A stretch of DNA of 64,000 bases from Candidatus Tectomicrobia bacterium (GCA_016192135.1 JACPUR010000019.1:62001-126000); one strand, 5' to 3'; positions 9,717 through 18,918 are shown, numbered from the stretch's first letter. The notes: generated by a model not told the origin, from the letters alone. Numbers and translations: made by a program.

Positions 9717-11047
9717 GCGCCGGTGTCTCCTTGGCCGATGGTTCCCCGGGTCCAGCCGAGGCGCGCGCCGAGGGGCGGCTCGTGCTTCGCCGCCTCGCGC
9801 AGCACCTCGGTCGCGTAGGCGCCGGGGGGGAGGACGAAGCGGAGCCGGAGGTCCTCCCCCTCGCGCCGGATGTCGAGCTCGCTCAGCCTGGCGCGGTAGG
9901 CCCGCCGCGCCCCGCGAAGGCCCATCCGCGCCAGCCCCGCCGCGGCCCCCGCCGGGTCGAAGCCCAGCCGCCGGGCCGCCTCCGCCTCGATGGCGGCGGG
10001 CTCCCCGCGCGCCTCGAGCATCTTCTCCCCCGCCAGCGGCCCGGCCGGGCTCAGCTCGAAGCTCAGGAGGACCTCCGCCTCCTGGGCGGGATCGCCCACC
10101 CGGCGGGCCTTGCCCGAGCCCCCCGGGAGATGGCTCACCGCCACGTCCCCCGGCAGGAGCCGGTCGTGCAGGCCGCGCCCGAGGCGCAGGGCCAGGCAGG
10201 CGTTGAACCAGGCCGCCTGGAGGGCCGAGCCGTAGAGCGCCCGCTCCCTCGCGGGGATGGCCCGCACCGCCTGCCCGGGCTTGGCGCCCCCGGCCAGGCG
10301 GGCGAGGAGCCGCCGCTCGGCCTCCCACGAGGAGGGATAGAGCGCGAGCGCCCCGGCGTGGTCCCCCGCCTCGAACCGGCGGGCGGCCTCGAGGAGCCGG
10401 GCGTCGGGCCCCTCCATTCCCTCGCCCCGGAACCGCGCGGAGCCGAGCAGGACCGCGAGGGCGGCCTCGTGATCCCCCATGGCGAGGGCGAGGCCCGCCT
10501 CGGCCGAGTGGCCGTGGGCCCCGAAGCGCTGGGGGCCGAAGCCGTTCGGCACCCCCCGCGCCGCGAGGAGGGCGAGGCACTCGCGCGCGCTTTGCTCGCC
10601 CTCGGGCGTGACGCTCACCAGCCGGATGGAGAAGCGGTTGCCCCGGAGCGCCCCCCGCCTGAGCTTGGCGCGGCCCCGGGCCGCCTGGAGGACGCGAAGG
10701 CCCTCCCCCGGCTCCGCCCCGGCCAGGCGCGCCTCGGCGTCGCTCCCGCAGCGGAGCGAGATCCACTGGCGCGCCACGGCGCGGGCGTCCTTGAGGCCGG
10801 CGTAGCCCGCCTCGCCCTCGGGGACCCCGGCCAGGCGGGCCAGGCGGCGCACGGCCTCGAGCGTCGGCAGGCCCCGCTTCTCTATCCACAGATACAGATG
10901 GTCGCCCGCGCCCCCGGGCGGGGCGAGGGGGATCTCCTCGACCTCGAAGTCCCCGGGCGCCGGCCGGCCGCCCTCCGGGACGCCCCCGCAGCCGGGGATT
11001 CCCGGGGTGAGGTAGGCGCCGCGGACCTCATGCTCGCTCTCGCGCAT
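9713..11047 (-). CDS. truD: TruD, tRNA pseudouridine(13) synthase
   Basis: Isomerises U13 of tRNA-Glu. The catalytic motif YAGLKDARAVARQW holds the nucleophilic Asp in GLKDxxA, and NGFGPQRFG is the second family signature; LRGNRFSIRL is also conserved. The product of about 444 residues is longer than E. coli TruD (349) because of a larger insertion domain (TRUD domain, about residues 150-345). ATG 11047 (MRESEHEVRG) is preferred because a TATAAT sits at 11060-11055, so the transcript would start at or next to this ATG and be leaderless; an ATG at 11056 is the longer alternative. Confidence 0.93.
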   Translation of the reverse strand: MRESEHEVRGAYLTPGIPGCGGVPEGGRPAPGDFEVEEIPLAPPGGAGDHLYLWIEKRGLPTLEAVRRLARLAGVPEGEAGYAGLKDARAVARQWISLRCGSDAEARLAGAEPGEGLRVLQAARGRAKLRRGALRGNRFSIRLVSVTPEGEQSARECLALLAARGVPNGFGPQRFGAHGHSAEAGLALAMGDHEAALAVLLGSARFRGEGMEGPDARLLEAARRFEAGDHAGALALYPSSWEAERRLLARLAGGAKPGQAVRAIPARERALYGSALQAAWFNACLALRLGRGLHDRLLPGDVAVSHLPGGSGKARRVGDPAQEAEVLLSFELSPAGPLAGEKMLEARGEPAAIEAEAARRLGFDPAGAAAGLARMGLRGARRAYRARLSELDIRREGEDLRLRFVLPPGAYATEVLREAAKHEPPLGARLGWTRGTIGQGDTGA

Positions 11048-11114
11048 CGCGGGCATTATACCGGGCGGGGGATTGGAGGCCAGCCGGGGGGGGGCGCGGA
11101 CGGCATGGGCCTTC

Positions 11115-11142
11115 GCAGGGGCGGTTCGCGAACCGCCCCCGC
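11115..11142. repeat. family A palindromic repeat (28 bp)
   Basis: Palindrome with core aggggcggttcg / cgaaccgcccc in the gap between the divergent truD and permease genes. The ends are gc instead of gt, a diverged copy of the 8744 element. Confidence 0.75.
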
Positions 11143-11250
11143 GGATGCAAACGCGCCCTTCCTGAATCCCGGGTTTCGATTGCGGATTTGGGGGATCGGC
11201 GCTAGCTTTCAGGCGCCTCTTTTCCCGCGCGCGAGCCGAGGAGCGAACCC

Positions 11251-11763
11251 ATGGGCGGCCTGTTCGACCGGACCACCCTCGGGCTGGCCGCCATCGCGGC
11301 GGTCCTCTACTTCCTGCTCTACCGCCGGACGGGCTTCTTTCCCCTGGGGACGGCCGGGAAGGGCGCCCAGCTCATGGCGGCCCTCCTCCCCCGGATGGTG
11401 CTCGGCATCCTGGTGGGGGTGGCGGTGGCGGAACTCCTCCCGCGGGAGGTGATCGAGGGCTGGCTCTCGGATCGCTCGGGCTGGCGCGGCCACGCCATCG
11501 GCTGGACGGCCGGGATCGTGGCCCCCATCGGGATGCCCTACGTCCTCTACCCTCTCGCGGCGGGGCTCATGGCGGGGGGCGCGGGGGTGGGGCCCATCGT
11601 CACCTTCCTGACCGCCTCGGCGCTCTTCGGCCCCATCCGGGTCATCACCTTCGAGCTGCCCATCCTGGGGGGCGGGTTCTTCGCCCTGCGGCTGCTGTGC
11701 GTCTTCTGGATGCCCCCGGTGGCGGGCTACCTCGCCCAGGGGCTGGCGCGCTTCGTGCGCTGA
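11251..11763 (+). CDS. half-length predicted permease (DUF318/YraQ-like)
   Basis: Membrane protein of 170 residues with about four or five hydrophobic segments (residues 8-25, 38-60, 82-105, 112-135, 138-160). PIGMPYVLYPLAAGLMAGGAG and FLTASALFGPIRVITFE resemble repeats of the DUF318 (YraQ/ArsP-like) permease family, which is normally about 300 residues with two such halves. Here only one half is present, so it may work as a dimer. It has an AGGAG site. ArsP-type permeases export organoarsenicals, but linkage to arsC is weak (opposite strand, 2.6 kb away). Function is inference. Confidence 0.65.
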   Translation: MGGLFDRTTLGLAAIAAVLYFLLYRRTGFFPLGTAGKGAQLMAALLPRMVLGILVGVAVAELLPREVIEGWLSDRSGWRGHAIGWTAGIVAPIGMPYVLYPLAAGLMAGGAGVGPIVTFLTASALFGPIRVITFELPILGGGFFALRLLCVFWMPPVAGYLAQGLARFVR

Positions 11764-11790
11764 CCCATTCTCGCTTAGGAGCGGAACGCT

Positions 11791-12408
11791 ATGGACTGGA
11801 ACTCGTGGGCCGGAATCGCCGCCATCGCCGGCTTCGTCGCCGTCGCCGCCCTCTTCCGGCGCTGGAACACCGACCGGAAGATGAAGCCCCTGCGCGCGGT
11901 GTTCGACGGGGGCCAGTACGAGCGCAAGGGCATCGGGCTGGGCGAGACCCGCTACGTCGGCCGCTACAACGGCCGCCGCGCCGTCATCAACTACGATCCT
12001 CCTTCCCCCGGCAAGGAGGGGATGCTCTCCCTCGAGCTCGCCTGCCGCATCCCCTGGAGCTTCTACGTCCGCGTTTTGAAAAAGCAGCGCCTCATGGGCT
12101 GGATGGCCAAGAGCGGCCAGAAGCTCGAGCTGAACGACCCCGCCCTCGATGCCCGGCTCGCCCTCCACTCCGACACCCCCGGGCCCGCGCTGCGCTGGTT
12201 CAACGACCCCGAGGTGAAGGCCCTCGTCGCCCGCTGGATCACCGAGGAGGACGCCGTCTTCATCGCCCAGCGCGAGAGCAACGATCTCAAGGAGCGCGCC
12301 CTCGTCGTCCAGTACTCCTACATGATCCCGCTGCGCACCGAGGAGAACATGCGCCTCCTCCTCAACCGGCTCGAATGGCTCGCCCTGAAGGCCGAGGCGG
12401 CGGGGTAG
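11791..12408 (+). CDS. unknown membrane-anchored protein, paralogue 1 of tandem pair
   Basis: Unrecognised 205-residue protein. A single N-terminal hydrophobic segment (about residues 6-22) is followed by RRWNTDRKMKPLRAVFDGGQYERKG and a soluble part with Y-V-G-R-Y-N-G-R-R-A-V-I-N-Y-D-P-P. The layout suggests an N-anchored cytoplasmic domain. It shares about half of its residues with the next gene, including the juxtamembrane WNTxRKM and the HSDTPG motif near residue 125. An AGGAGCGG site precedes the ATG, and the second gene has the same spacing, so the pair arose by duplication including the leader. No known domain is recognised. Confidence 0.8.
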   Translation: MDWNSWAGIAAIAGFVAVAALFRRWNTDRKMKPLRAVFDGGQYERKGIGLGETRYVGRYNGRRAVINYDPPSPGKEGMLSLELACRIPWSFYVRVLKKQRLMGWMAKSGQKLELNDPALDARLALHSDTPGPALRWFNDPEVKALVARWITEEDAVFIAQRESNDLKERALVVQYSYMIPLRTEENMRLLLNRLEWLALKAEAAG

Positions 12409-12447
12409 GCGAGAGTGCGGGCTTTCTTCCCGGCGGGAGCGGACTCG

Positions 12448-13071
12448 ATGGGCTGGGACTGGACCTCGCCCGAGGACCTTCTCCTCTTCCTCGGCCTGAT
12501 GATCGCCTTGATCTTCTTCCGCGCCTGGAACACGAACCGCAAGATGCGGCGCCTGCGCGGCCTCTTCGACGGCGGCCGGTACGAGCGCAAGGGGACCGGG
12601 ATCATCGCCACCCGCTACATCGGCCGCTTCCGCGGCCGGCGGGCCGTCCTCTCCTTCGACCCCCCGGGCTGGGGCCGGCCCGGCAACTTCGACATCGAGG
12701 TCGCCTGCCGCGCCCCCTGGGGCTTCTACGCCCGCACCCTCCTCCGGGAGAAGATCGCCGGCTGGTACAGCGGCGCCGGCCGGGAGGCGGACCCCGGCGA
12801 CCCCGAACTCAAGGGCAAGCTCGCCTTCCACTCCGACACCCCCGGCGCCCTCGCGAAATGGCTCGGCGAGCCCGAGGTCCGGGCCCTCGTCACCGGCTGG
12901 CTCCTCGGCGGGGATGCCGTCTTCCTCGCCCTGCGCGAGAGCCGCGACCTCAAGGAGCGCGCCCTCCTCGCCGCCTACATCACCCGGCTCCCCGCCCGGA
13001 CCGAGGCAGAGGTGCGCCCCCTCCTCGAGCGGCTGGCCCGGCTGGCGGAAAGAGCGGAGGGGGTGGGGTAA
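12448..13071 (+). CDS. unknown membrane-anchored protein, paralogue 2 of tandem pair
   Basis: Paralogue of the preceding gene, 207 residues, beginning MGWDWTSPEDLLLFLGLMIA with one hydrophobic helix. The start at 12448 is chosen because its GGAGCGG leader aligns with that of paralogue 1; a GTG at 12415 would add 11 residues with no similarity. Conserved blocks are RAWNTNRKMRRLRGLFDGG, YERKGTG, RYIGRF and FHSDTPGALAKWLGEPEVRALV, and the C-terminal LLERLARLAERAEG is helical. The function is unknown. The pair may form a hetero-oligomer, which is only inference. Confidence 0.78.
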   Translation: MGWDWTSPEDLLLFLGLMIALIFFRAWNTNRKMRRLRGLFDGGRYERKGTGIIATRYIGRFRGRRAVLSFDPPGWGRPGNFDIEVACRAPWGFYARTLLREKIAGWYSGAGREADPGDPELKGKLAFHSDTPGALAKWLGEPEVRALVTGWLLGGDAVFLALRESRDLKERALLAAYITRLPARTEAEVRPLLERLARLAERAEGVG

Positions 13072-13124
13072 ACTGTATATCCCTACACTTTCGGCCGTTC
13101 ATTTATTGGGCGAAACCAATCATA

Positions 13125-13153
13125 TTGACAAAATTTCGACCACTGTTCATATT
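13125..13153 (+). promoter_or_regulatory. promoter-like sequence in low-GC gap
   Basis: TTGACA (13125-13130), 17 bp, then CATATT (13148-13153) in an AT-rich 150-bp gap. It points into the 3' end of the DUF3800 gene, so it would make antisense RNA, or it may be a chance match in AT-rich DNA. Confidence 0.3.
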
Positions 13154-13221
13154 GCATATGGGACTGGGGGCTGTTCCCGGTCGGCGGCTGGCTCCGGTGT
13201 AAATCGGGGCCTTTCGCTTTC

Positions 13222-13962
13222 TTAGGGGAACACTTTTAGGCCCCATCCATTCACAACCCCGCTTGGACTCCGGCGAAATTTGGTTTCGATAATTTCGTAG
13301 GCCCGATTAGCTTGCGCACGGTTCAGCACGTGGCGCCCAATGGGCCGGACCGTTAGGTCTGCCAATTGCAGGCCTGTTGAGTTAACCCGCTTGTCAGCAA
13401 AGACAATCTCAAAGCCTGGCATCGCACCCCATTGGTTGTCATCGTCACGAACGCGCCGAAAAGCCAATTCCAGGGCGTCGTCTTCGCCGTGGCCTCGCTT
13501 TTCCACGACAATGTGTGTTTTCTTGAGGTGCTGGCCCCTGTCTCTCAAAAATGCATACGCCCGTTCCATGCAGAATTTGAGGGCGATTTCGTATGGATTG
13601 TCGGGATGTCGGTACCGGCCTGTCAGTCTCTGCTTGTCAATCACGGCCGCGATGATGGTGAAGTCCGCCGAACGAATAATTTCGTTGAGCCCGTCCATAA
13701 AAACAACTCGTTTGCTTTCGCTTTTCAGAAAAACAAATGGGGGTTTCTGCTTCCGCATGTCATGCTCGTGCAAGACGACCAGATCATGTCCGAAATGCTG
13801 GAACTTGAATTTCTGCACCGCCGGCACGACAGCCGTGAGGTAATGGTCTTTCCGGAAAATGCAGAAATCCAAAACGAATATGGGAAAATCCCGGTCGACA
13901 GCATCCAAGCTATGGTCGCCGCTCTCGTCCGCATAAATGATGAACTCGCCAAAGTTCATCAT
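13222..13962 (-). CDS. DUF3800 family protein (low-GC insertion)
   Basis: DUF3800 proteins are predicted RNase H-fold-like enzymes of unknown role, common in mobile or defence-associated contexts. The 246-residue product has the N-terminal YADESGDHSL (residues 9-18) and a C-terminal STGLQLADLTVRPIGRHVL, the D-E-S and Q-x-A-D signatures of the family. The start is ATG 13962 or the adjoining ATG 13959, only 8 nt after the rhodanese stop with GAGGGGGTGAGG as ribosome site. GC is clearly lower than in its neighbours, which points to transfer. A second DUF3800 gene lies at 43316. Function is not established. Confidence 0.82.
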   Translation of the reverse strand: MMNFGEFIIYADESGDHSLDAVDRDFPIFVLDFCIFRKDHYLTAVVPAVQKFKFQHFGHDLVVLHEHDMRKQKPPFVFLKSESKRVVFMDGLNEIIRSADFTIIAAVIDKQRLTGRYRHPDNPYEIALKFCMERAYAFLRDRGQHLKKTHIVVEKRGHGEDDALELAFRRVRDDDNQWGAMPGFEIVFADKRVNSTGLQLADLTVRPIGRHVLNRAQANRAYEIIETKFRRSPSGVVNGWGLKVFP

Positions 13963-13970
13963 GCCCCCCC

Positions 13971-14864
13971 TCACCCCCTCTTCGGCACCACAATCGGCAG
14001 ATCCTCCCTGTCCCCCCACTCCTTCCAGGAGCCGAGGTAGTTGCGCACCCGGGGGTAGCCCAGGAGCCGGTAGACCAAGTAGGCGTGGGCGGAGCGGTAG
14101 CCGCCCTGGCAGAGGGGAACGATCTCCTTGTCGGGGGTGAAACCCCGGGGCTCGAGGAGGGCGCGCAGCTCGGCGGCGGGCTTCAGGGCGCCGTCCTTGG
14201 CGATGAACTGGGTCCACTCCAGGTGCCCGGAGCCGGGGATGGCGCCGCCCCGCTTGGCGCGCACGTTCTCGGCGTACCACTCGCCGTCCGAGCGGGTGTC
14301 GTGGACGCGCACCCCCGTGTCGCCCAGGTGCTCCAAGATGTACTGGGCGCTCGCCAGGCGGCCCTCGACGGGGGGCTTGAGGTGGCTGGCGAAGCTGGTG
14401 CGGAGGATGGCCCGCTCGCCCGAGGGGGCGTCGAAGGCGGTCTGGGCCATGGGCCAGGCGTCCCGGGTGAGGGGATGGCCGGCGGCCTTCCAGGCGTCCA
14501 GGCCCCCGTCCAGCACGTGCACGTCCTCGTGGCCCAGGTACTCGAGGAACCAGAAGCCCCTCGCCGAGCGGAAGCCCGTGTTCTCCTGGTAGAAGACGAC
14601 TGTCTTGCCGTAGTCCACCCCGCGGATCTCCATCAGGTAGGCGAGCATCCAGGTGAAGGCGGCGAGGGGCCCGGGCCGGGTGTCGTTGAGCGAGATGCCG
14701 TAGATGTCGAGGTGGGCCGCGCCCTCGATGTGCCCGGCGCAGAAGTCGGGCGCGGGGCGGGTGTCGATGAGGACGAGGCCGGGGCCCTTCCGGGCGCCGA
14801 TGCGCTCGCGCAGCCGCTCGGGGGTCCAGGCCAGATCGGGGTTGGCGTAGCTTTTGTCCGCCAT
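13971..14864 (-). CDS. tandem-domain thiosulfate sulfurtransferase (rhodanese)
   Basis: Two rhodanese domains: the first, about residues 10-135, lacks the active cysteine (FYQENTGFRS). The second, about 155-290, has the catalytic loop PLCQGGYRSAHAY near residue 255. This is the layout of TST/MST-type sulfurtransferases, which move sulfane sulfur from thiosulfate or 3-mercaptopyruvate to thiophilic acceptors. The length of 297 residues is normal. ATG 14864 is preceded by GGAGG. The protein has no signal peptide, so it is probably cytoplasmic. The six-residue active loop CQGGYR favours thiosulfate over mercaptopyruvate, but that is a weak guide. Confidence 0.92.
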   Translation of the reverse strand: MADKSYANPDLAWTPERLRERIGARKGPGLVLIDTRPAPDFCAGHIEGAAHLDIYGISLNDTRPGPLAAFTWMLAYLMEIRGVDYGKTVVFYQENTGFRSARGFWFLEYLGHEDVHVLDGGLDAWKAAGHPLTRDAWPMAQTAFDAPSGERAILRTSFASHLKPPVEGRLASAQYILEHLGDTGVRVHDTRSDGEWYAENVRAKRGGAIPGSGHLEWTQFIAKDGALKPAAELRALLEPRGFTPDKEIVPLCQGGYRSAHAYLVYRLLGYPRVRNYLGSWKEWGDREDLPIVVPKRG

Positions 14865-14890
14865 TTCGAGCGCCTCCGGTGGGGGCCGTT

Positions 14891-14918
14891 GTAGGGGCGA
14901 CCGGCCGGTCGCCCCTGC
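14891..14918. repeat. family A palindromic repeat (28 bp)
   Basis: Palindrome gtaggggcgaccgg with its complement, ending in ctgc instead of ctac. It lies just upstream of the rhodanese gene. Confidence 0.75.
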
Positions 14919-14951
14919 GGAAACATTTCGATACCTCCAGTGAACAAACAC

Positions 14952-14979
14952 GAGGGGCGGGTTTGAAACCCGCCCCTAC
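14952..14979. repeat. family A palindromic repeat (28 bp)
   Basis: Palindrome gaggggcgggtttg with its complement, ending cccctac. The centre differs (GTTTGAAAC) but the arms are those of the family. It is 33 bp from the previous copy. Confidence 0.75.
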
Positions 14980-15013
14980 AGAATCTCTCGCCCCGGGGAA
15001 AAACGCTACGCCA

Positions 15014-15107
15014 CCCTCTCCCTCTGGGAGAGGGTAGGGTGAGGGCAAGAACCACCGGGCAAAGAGATTTCCCCCTCACCCCAGCCCTCTCCCAAGGGGG
15101 AGAGGGA
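15014..15107. repeat. family B ccctctccc repeat, inverted pair
   Basis: A unit starting ccctctccctctgggagagggtaggg (15014 on) and its inverted partner ending aagggggagaggg (to 15107) enclose about 25 nt. The same ccctctccc/gggagaggg grammar recurs at 62152-62247 and in weaker form at 19564, 51885 and 61978. Intergenic, between the FGE lipoprotein and rhodanese genes. Confidence 0.65.
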
Positions 15108-15129
15108 GCAAAACGCGACAAGGAGAATT

Positions 15130-16452
15130 CTATCCCTTGGGCGCGTCCTTGGCGCAGCGGAAGCCGTAAGCGGGGAGCCTGCGGTCCGGGAGGTCGCCGG
15201 TGCGGCTGGTGGCGGACATGGCCCACCGGCCGTTCACCCAGGAGCCGCCCCGCAGGGTGCGGTAGGTCTTGCCGTTCCGGGCGACGGGCCGCCCCTCGCC
15301 GGGGGCGCGGTGGAAGGGGTCCTCCACCCATTCCCAGACGTTGCCCGCGAGGTCCTCCACCCCGTGGAGGCTCGCGCCGTCGGGCCGGCGCCCCACCGAC
15401 TTGGGCCCGCCCGCGTTGGGCACGAGGCCGAAGACCACGTTGCGGTCCTCGAACTTGTTGCCCCAGGGATAGAGCCGGCCCTCGGCGCCCGCCCGGGCGG
15501 CGTACTCCCACTCGGCCTCGGTGGGGAGGCGCTTGCCCGCCCACCGGCAGAAGGCGCGCGCCTCCTCCCAGGTCACCCCCACGACGGGCAGGGCGTGGCC
15601 CGCGAAGCGCGGGGCGTTCCAGAAGGGGGGCTCCCCGGCGGGGGTGGCCCGCACGAAGTCGCCGTACTGGGCGTTCGTCACCTCGAGCTTGTCGAGGTAG
15701 AAGCTCTTCACCTTCGTCTTGGGCCCGCCCCGGCGGCCCGGGGGGGCGCCCATCTCGAACTCCCCTCCCGGGATGAGGGCCATGTTGCCGGTGTTGTCCG
15801 CCGGGGCGGCCGCGGGCGGCGCCTCGGGCTTCTCCTCGGGCCCCTCGCCCGAGCCCGGGACGCGCGCCTGGAGCGAGGGCTCCCAGAAGGAGGCCTCGCC
15901 CGGCCGCCCGGCTGCAGCGGGCCGGGGCGCGGGGAGCCCGCGCCGGGCGAGCTCGCGCAGCCGGTCGTCGATGTTCGCGAGCTCGGGCCAGCGGCGCCGG
16001 TCGAGCGAGCCCAGGAGCTCGCGGGCCCTCACCCGGTCGCCGTAGCGGTAGTAGAGATAGCCCAACCCGCGCCGGGCGCTGCCGTCCCCGGGGAAGAGCT
16101 CGTGGGCGCGCAGGAAAAGGGGGAAGGCCTGGTCGGGCCGGTCGGTGTCGTAGAGGGTCCAGCCGAGGCCGGTCAGGGCGTGAAGGTAGCCCGGCGCGAG
16201 GCGCAGCGCGGCGAGGAAGTCGCGCTCGGCGGCCGCGAAGTTCTCGGTGCGGTAGGCGCGCTCGCCCCGGTCGCTGAGCTCCACGGCCTGGAGGGGGACC
16301 TCCGCCGCCGGCGCCTCCTGGCCCTCGGGCGCGCGGAGGGGCTCGGCGGCCCGGGGGGCGCGGGCGGCGGCCCGCCGCTCCTCCGGCGGGGCGGCGGCGC
16401 AGCCGGCGAGCAGGAGCCCGGCGAGCAGGAGGAGGGCGAGGCGGCGGCCCAC
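15130..16452 (-). CDS. lipoprotein with TPR and FGE-sulfatase (SUMF1) domains
   Basis: Secreted lipoprotein: signal peptide with lipobox LLLAGC at residues 13-18. TPR-like repeats lie around residues 55-165 (ERAYRTENFAAAERDFLAAL..). A formylglycine-generating-enzyme-like domain spans about residues 225-435, starting MALIPGGEFEMGAPPG and containing VTWEEARAFCRWAGKRLPTEAEWEYAAR and LRGGSWVN. The catalytic Cys pair of true FGE is not evident, so it probably acts as a structural or ligand-binding SUMF1 domain. The GTG start at 16452 is only 3 nt after the gyrA stop with a GGAGGGG site, so it is in the gyrA operon. Confidence 0.88.
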   Translation of the reverse strand: MGRRLALLLLAGLLLAGCAAAPPEERRAAARAPRAAEPLRAPEGQEAPAAEVPLQAVELSDRGERAYRTENFAAAERDFLAALRLAPGYLHALTGLGWTLYDTDRPDQAFPLFLRAHELFPGDGSARRGLGYLYYRYGDRVRARELLGSLDRRRWPELANIDDRLRELARRGLPAPRPAAAGRPGEASFWEPSLQARVPGSGEGPEEKPEAPPAAAPADNTGNMALIPGGEFEMGAPPGRRGGPKTKVKSFYLDKLEVTNAQYGDFVRATPAGEPPFWNAPRFAGHALPVVGVTWEEARAFCRWAGKRLPTEAEWEYAARAGAEGRLYPWGNKFEDRNVVFGLVPNAGGPKSVGRRPDGASLHGVEDLAGNVWEWVEDPFHRAPGEGRPVARNGKTYRTLRGGSWVNGRWAMSATSRTGDLPDRRLPAYGFRCAKDAPKG

Positions 16453-16455
16453 GGC

Positions 16456-18918
16456 CTACTTCCCCTCCGGCACGGCGCCGTTCCCGTTCTCCTCGATGCG
16501 GCCGAGGGCGGCCACCTTGTCTCCCTCGTGGAGGTCGATGAGGCGCACCCCCTGGGTCGCGCGCCCGATGAGGCGCACGCCCTTGGCCGGGAGGCGGATC
16601 ATCTGGCCCTTCGTGGTGACGAGCATGATCTCGTCCTCGTCCGCGACCCGGCGCACCCCCACGACGGGGCCGTTCTTCTGGGTCACCTTCATGTTGATGA
16701 CGCCCTTGCCGCCCCGGTTCGTGACCCGGTAGTCGTCGACCGGGCTGCGCTTGCCGAAGCCCATCTCGGTGGCGGTCAGGATGACCTCGCCCGGGGCGAC
16801 GATCTCCATGCCCACGACGTAGTCGCCCTTGCCCAGCGAGATGCCGCGCACGCCCCGCGCCGTGCGGCCCATGGGCCGCACCTTGGCCTCGGGGAAGCGC
16901 AGGGCCTTGCCCAGGCGCGTGCCGATGAAGACCTCGCGCGTGCCGTCGGTCTGGCCGACGCCGATGAGCTCGTCGCCCTGGTCGAGGGAGATGGCGATGA
17001 TGCCCCCGGCCCTCGGGTGGCTGAAGGAGGTGAGCTCGACCTTCTTGAGGACGCCCTGCCGGGTGGCCATCACGATGTAGCGATCGGGCTCGAACTTCCG
17101 CACGGCCAGCACGGCCGAGACGCTCTCGCCCGGCCCGATCTGGAGGAGGTTCACGATGGCCTTGCCGCGCGCGGCGCGGCCGGCCTGCGGGATCTCGTGG
17201 ACCTTGAGCCAGTGGCACCGGCCCTTGCTGGTGAAGATGAGGAGGTAGTCGTGCGTCGAGGCGATGAAGAGCGCCTCCACGAAGTCCTCCTCCTTCGTCC
17301 CCATGCCGATGACGCCCTTGCCCCCCCGGCGCTGGGAGCGGTAGAGGCTGATGGCGTTGCGCTTGATGTAGCCGGTGTTCGAGATCGTGACCGCCATGTC
17401 CTCCTCGACGATCATGTCCTCGAGGGAGATCTCGCCGGTCTCGTCCACGATCTCGGTGCGCCGCGGATCGGCGAACTTCTTCTTGATCTCCAGGATCTCG
17501 TCCTTGATGATCTGGGTCTGGAGGGCCCGCTCCACCAGCACGCGCCGCAGGTGGGCGATGGCCTTCTGGAGCTCGGCGTACTCCTCCTCGATCTTCTCGC
17601 GCTCGAGGCCCGTGAGGCGCTGGAGGCGCATCTCGAGGATGGCCTGGGCCTGGATCTGGGAGAGGCCGAAGTTCGCCATCAGCCCGTCGCGCGCGGCCTC
17701 GGCGGTGCGGCTCTTTCGGATGAGGGCGATGACGCGGTCGATCTTGTCGAGGGCGATGCGGTAGCCCTCGAGGATGTGGGCCCGCTCCTCGGCCTTGCGC
17801 AGCTCGTAGCGGCTGCGCCGGAGCACCACCTCGCGCCGGAAGCGCAGGAAGTGCACCATCATGTCCTGGATGCCCATTACGCGCGGCTGGTTGTTCACCA
17901 GCGCGAGGAGGATGACGCCGAAGGTCATCTGCATCTGGGTGTGCTTGTAGAGCTGGTTGAGCACGGCCCCGCCCACCGCGTCGCGCTTGAGCTCCATGAC
18001 GATGCGCATGCCCTTGCGGTCGCTCTCGTCGCGGATGTCGGAGATCTCGCGGATCTTCTGGTCGCGCACCAGCTCGGCGATGCGCTCGATGAGGCGCGCC
18101 TTGTTGAGCGCGTAGGGGATCTCGGTGACGACGATGGTCTGCCGGCCGGTGCGGGCGTCCACCTCGAGCACCGCCTTGGCGCGGAGCTGGAGCTGGCCGC
18201 GCCCCGTGGCGTAGTAGTCGCGGATGCCCTTCTTCCCGTAGATGATGCCCCCCGTCGGGAAGTCCGGCCCGGGCATGGCCCTTAGGATTTTCTCGGGGGG
18301 CGTCTTCTCGTCGTCCAGGAGGAGGATGAGGGCGTCGACCAGCTCGCCCAGGTTGTGGGGCGGGATGTTGGTGGCCATGCCGACGGCGATGCCGGTCGAG
18401 CCGTTCAGCAGGAGGTTCGGCACGCGCGCGGGCAGAACGGCGGGCTCCGTCCGCGTGTTGTCGTAGTTGGGGACGAAGTCGACCGTCTCCTTGTCGATGT
18501 CGACGAGGAGGTTCTCGGCCAGCTCGGTCATGCGCGCCTCGGTGTAGCGCATGGCCGCGGGCGGGTCGCCGTCCACCGAGCCGAAGTTGCCCTGGCCGTC
18601 CACGAGCAGGGCGCGCAGGGAGAAGTCCTGCGCGAGCCGCGCGAGCGCCGGGTAGACCACGGCCTCGCCGTGCGGATGGTAGTTGCCGCTCACGTCGCCG
18701 CAGATCTTGGCGCACTTGCGGAAGGCCTTGGTGTGCGTGAGGCCCAAGTCGTGCAGGGTGGTGAGGATGCGCCGCTGCACGGGCTTCAGGCCGTCGCGCA
18801 CGTCGGGAAGGGCGCGCGAGATGATGACGCTCATGGCATAGTCCATGAACGACGTGCTCATCTCTTGCTCGATGCTGACCGAACGGAGATTGTCCGCCAT
18901 GCTCTCGCGATTCTCCAT
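16456..18918 (-). CDS. gyrA: GyrA, DNA gyrase subunit A
   Basis: Breakage-reunion subunit of gyrase. The catalytic tyrosine is Y125 in [10 protein letters not shown]. The C-terminal beta-pinwheel has the GyrA box QRRGGKG, which distinguishes it from ParC. At 820 residues the length is normal. In the quinolone-determining region the sequence [19 protein letters not shown] has Ala where E. coli has Ser83 and Pro where E. coli has Asp87. ATG 18918 gives [13 protein letters not shown] 18900 (MADNLRSV) is an alternative. No parC/parE was seen, so gyrase may be the sole type II topoisomerase encoded in this region. Confidence 0.98.
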   Translation of the reverse strand: MENRESMADNLRSVSIEQEMSTSFMDYAMSVIISRALPDVRDGLKPVQRRILTTLHDLGLTHTKAFRKCAKICGDVSGNYHPHGEAVVYPALARLAQDFSLRALLVDGQGNFGSVDGDPPAAMRYTEARMTELAENLLVDIDKETVDFVPNYDNTRTEPAVLPARVPNLLLNGSTGIAVGMATNIPPHNLGELVDALILLLDDEKTPPEKILRAMPGPDFPTGGIIYGKKGIRDYYATGRGQLQLRAKAVLEVDARTGRQTIVVTEIPYALNKARLIERIAELVRDQKIREISDIRDESDRKGMRIVMELKRDAVGGAVLNQLYKHTQMQMTFGVILLALVNNQPRVMGIQDMMVHFLRFRREVVLRRSRYELRKAEERAHILEGYRIALDKIDRVIALIRKSRTAEAARDGLMANFGLSQIQAQAILEMRLQRLTGLEREKIEEEYAELQKAIAHLRRVLVERALQTQIIKDEILEIKKKFADPRRTEIVDETGEISLEDMIVEEDMAVTISNTGYIKRNAISLYRSQRRGGKGVIGMGTKEEDFVEALFIASTHDYLLIFTSKGRCHWLKVHEIPQAGRAARGKAIVNLLQIGPGESVSAVLAVRKFEPDRYIVMATRQGVLKKVELTSFSHPRAGGIIAISLDQGDELIGVGQTDGTREVFIGTRLGKALRFPEAKVRPMGRTARGVRGISLGKGDYVVGMEIVAPGEVILTATEMGFGKRSPVDDYRVTNRGGKGVINMKVTQKNGPVVGVRRVADEDEIMLVTTKGQMIRLPAKGVRLIGRATQGVRLIDLHEGDKVAALGRIEENGNGAVPEGK

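Noticed and set aside
11251-11763. Arsenite efflux pump linked to arsC
   Set aside because: Length and motifs fit a half DUF318-type permease, and it is divergent from and distant to arsC.
13222-15048. 608-codon fusion of rhodanese region and DUF3800
   Set aside because: The frame before 13962 is antiphase to the true rhodanese frame. DUF3800 has its own ATG and ribosome site.
14633-18715. Very long minus frame of 1360 codons over gyrA and the FGE lipoprotein
   Set aside because: It is an out-of-frame shadow rich in Arg/Pro/Gly, typical for high-GC DNA.
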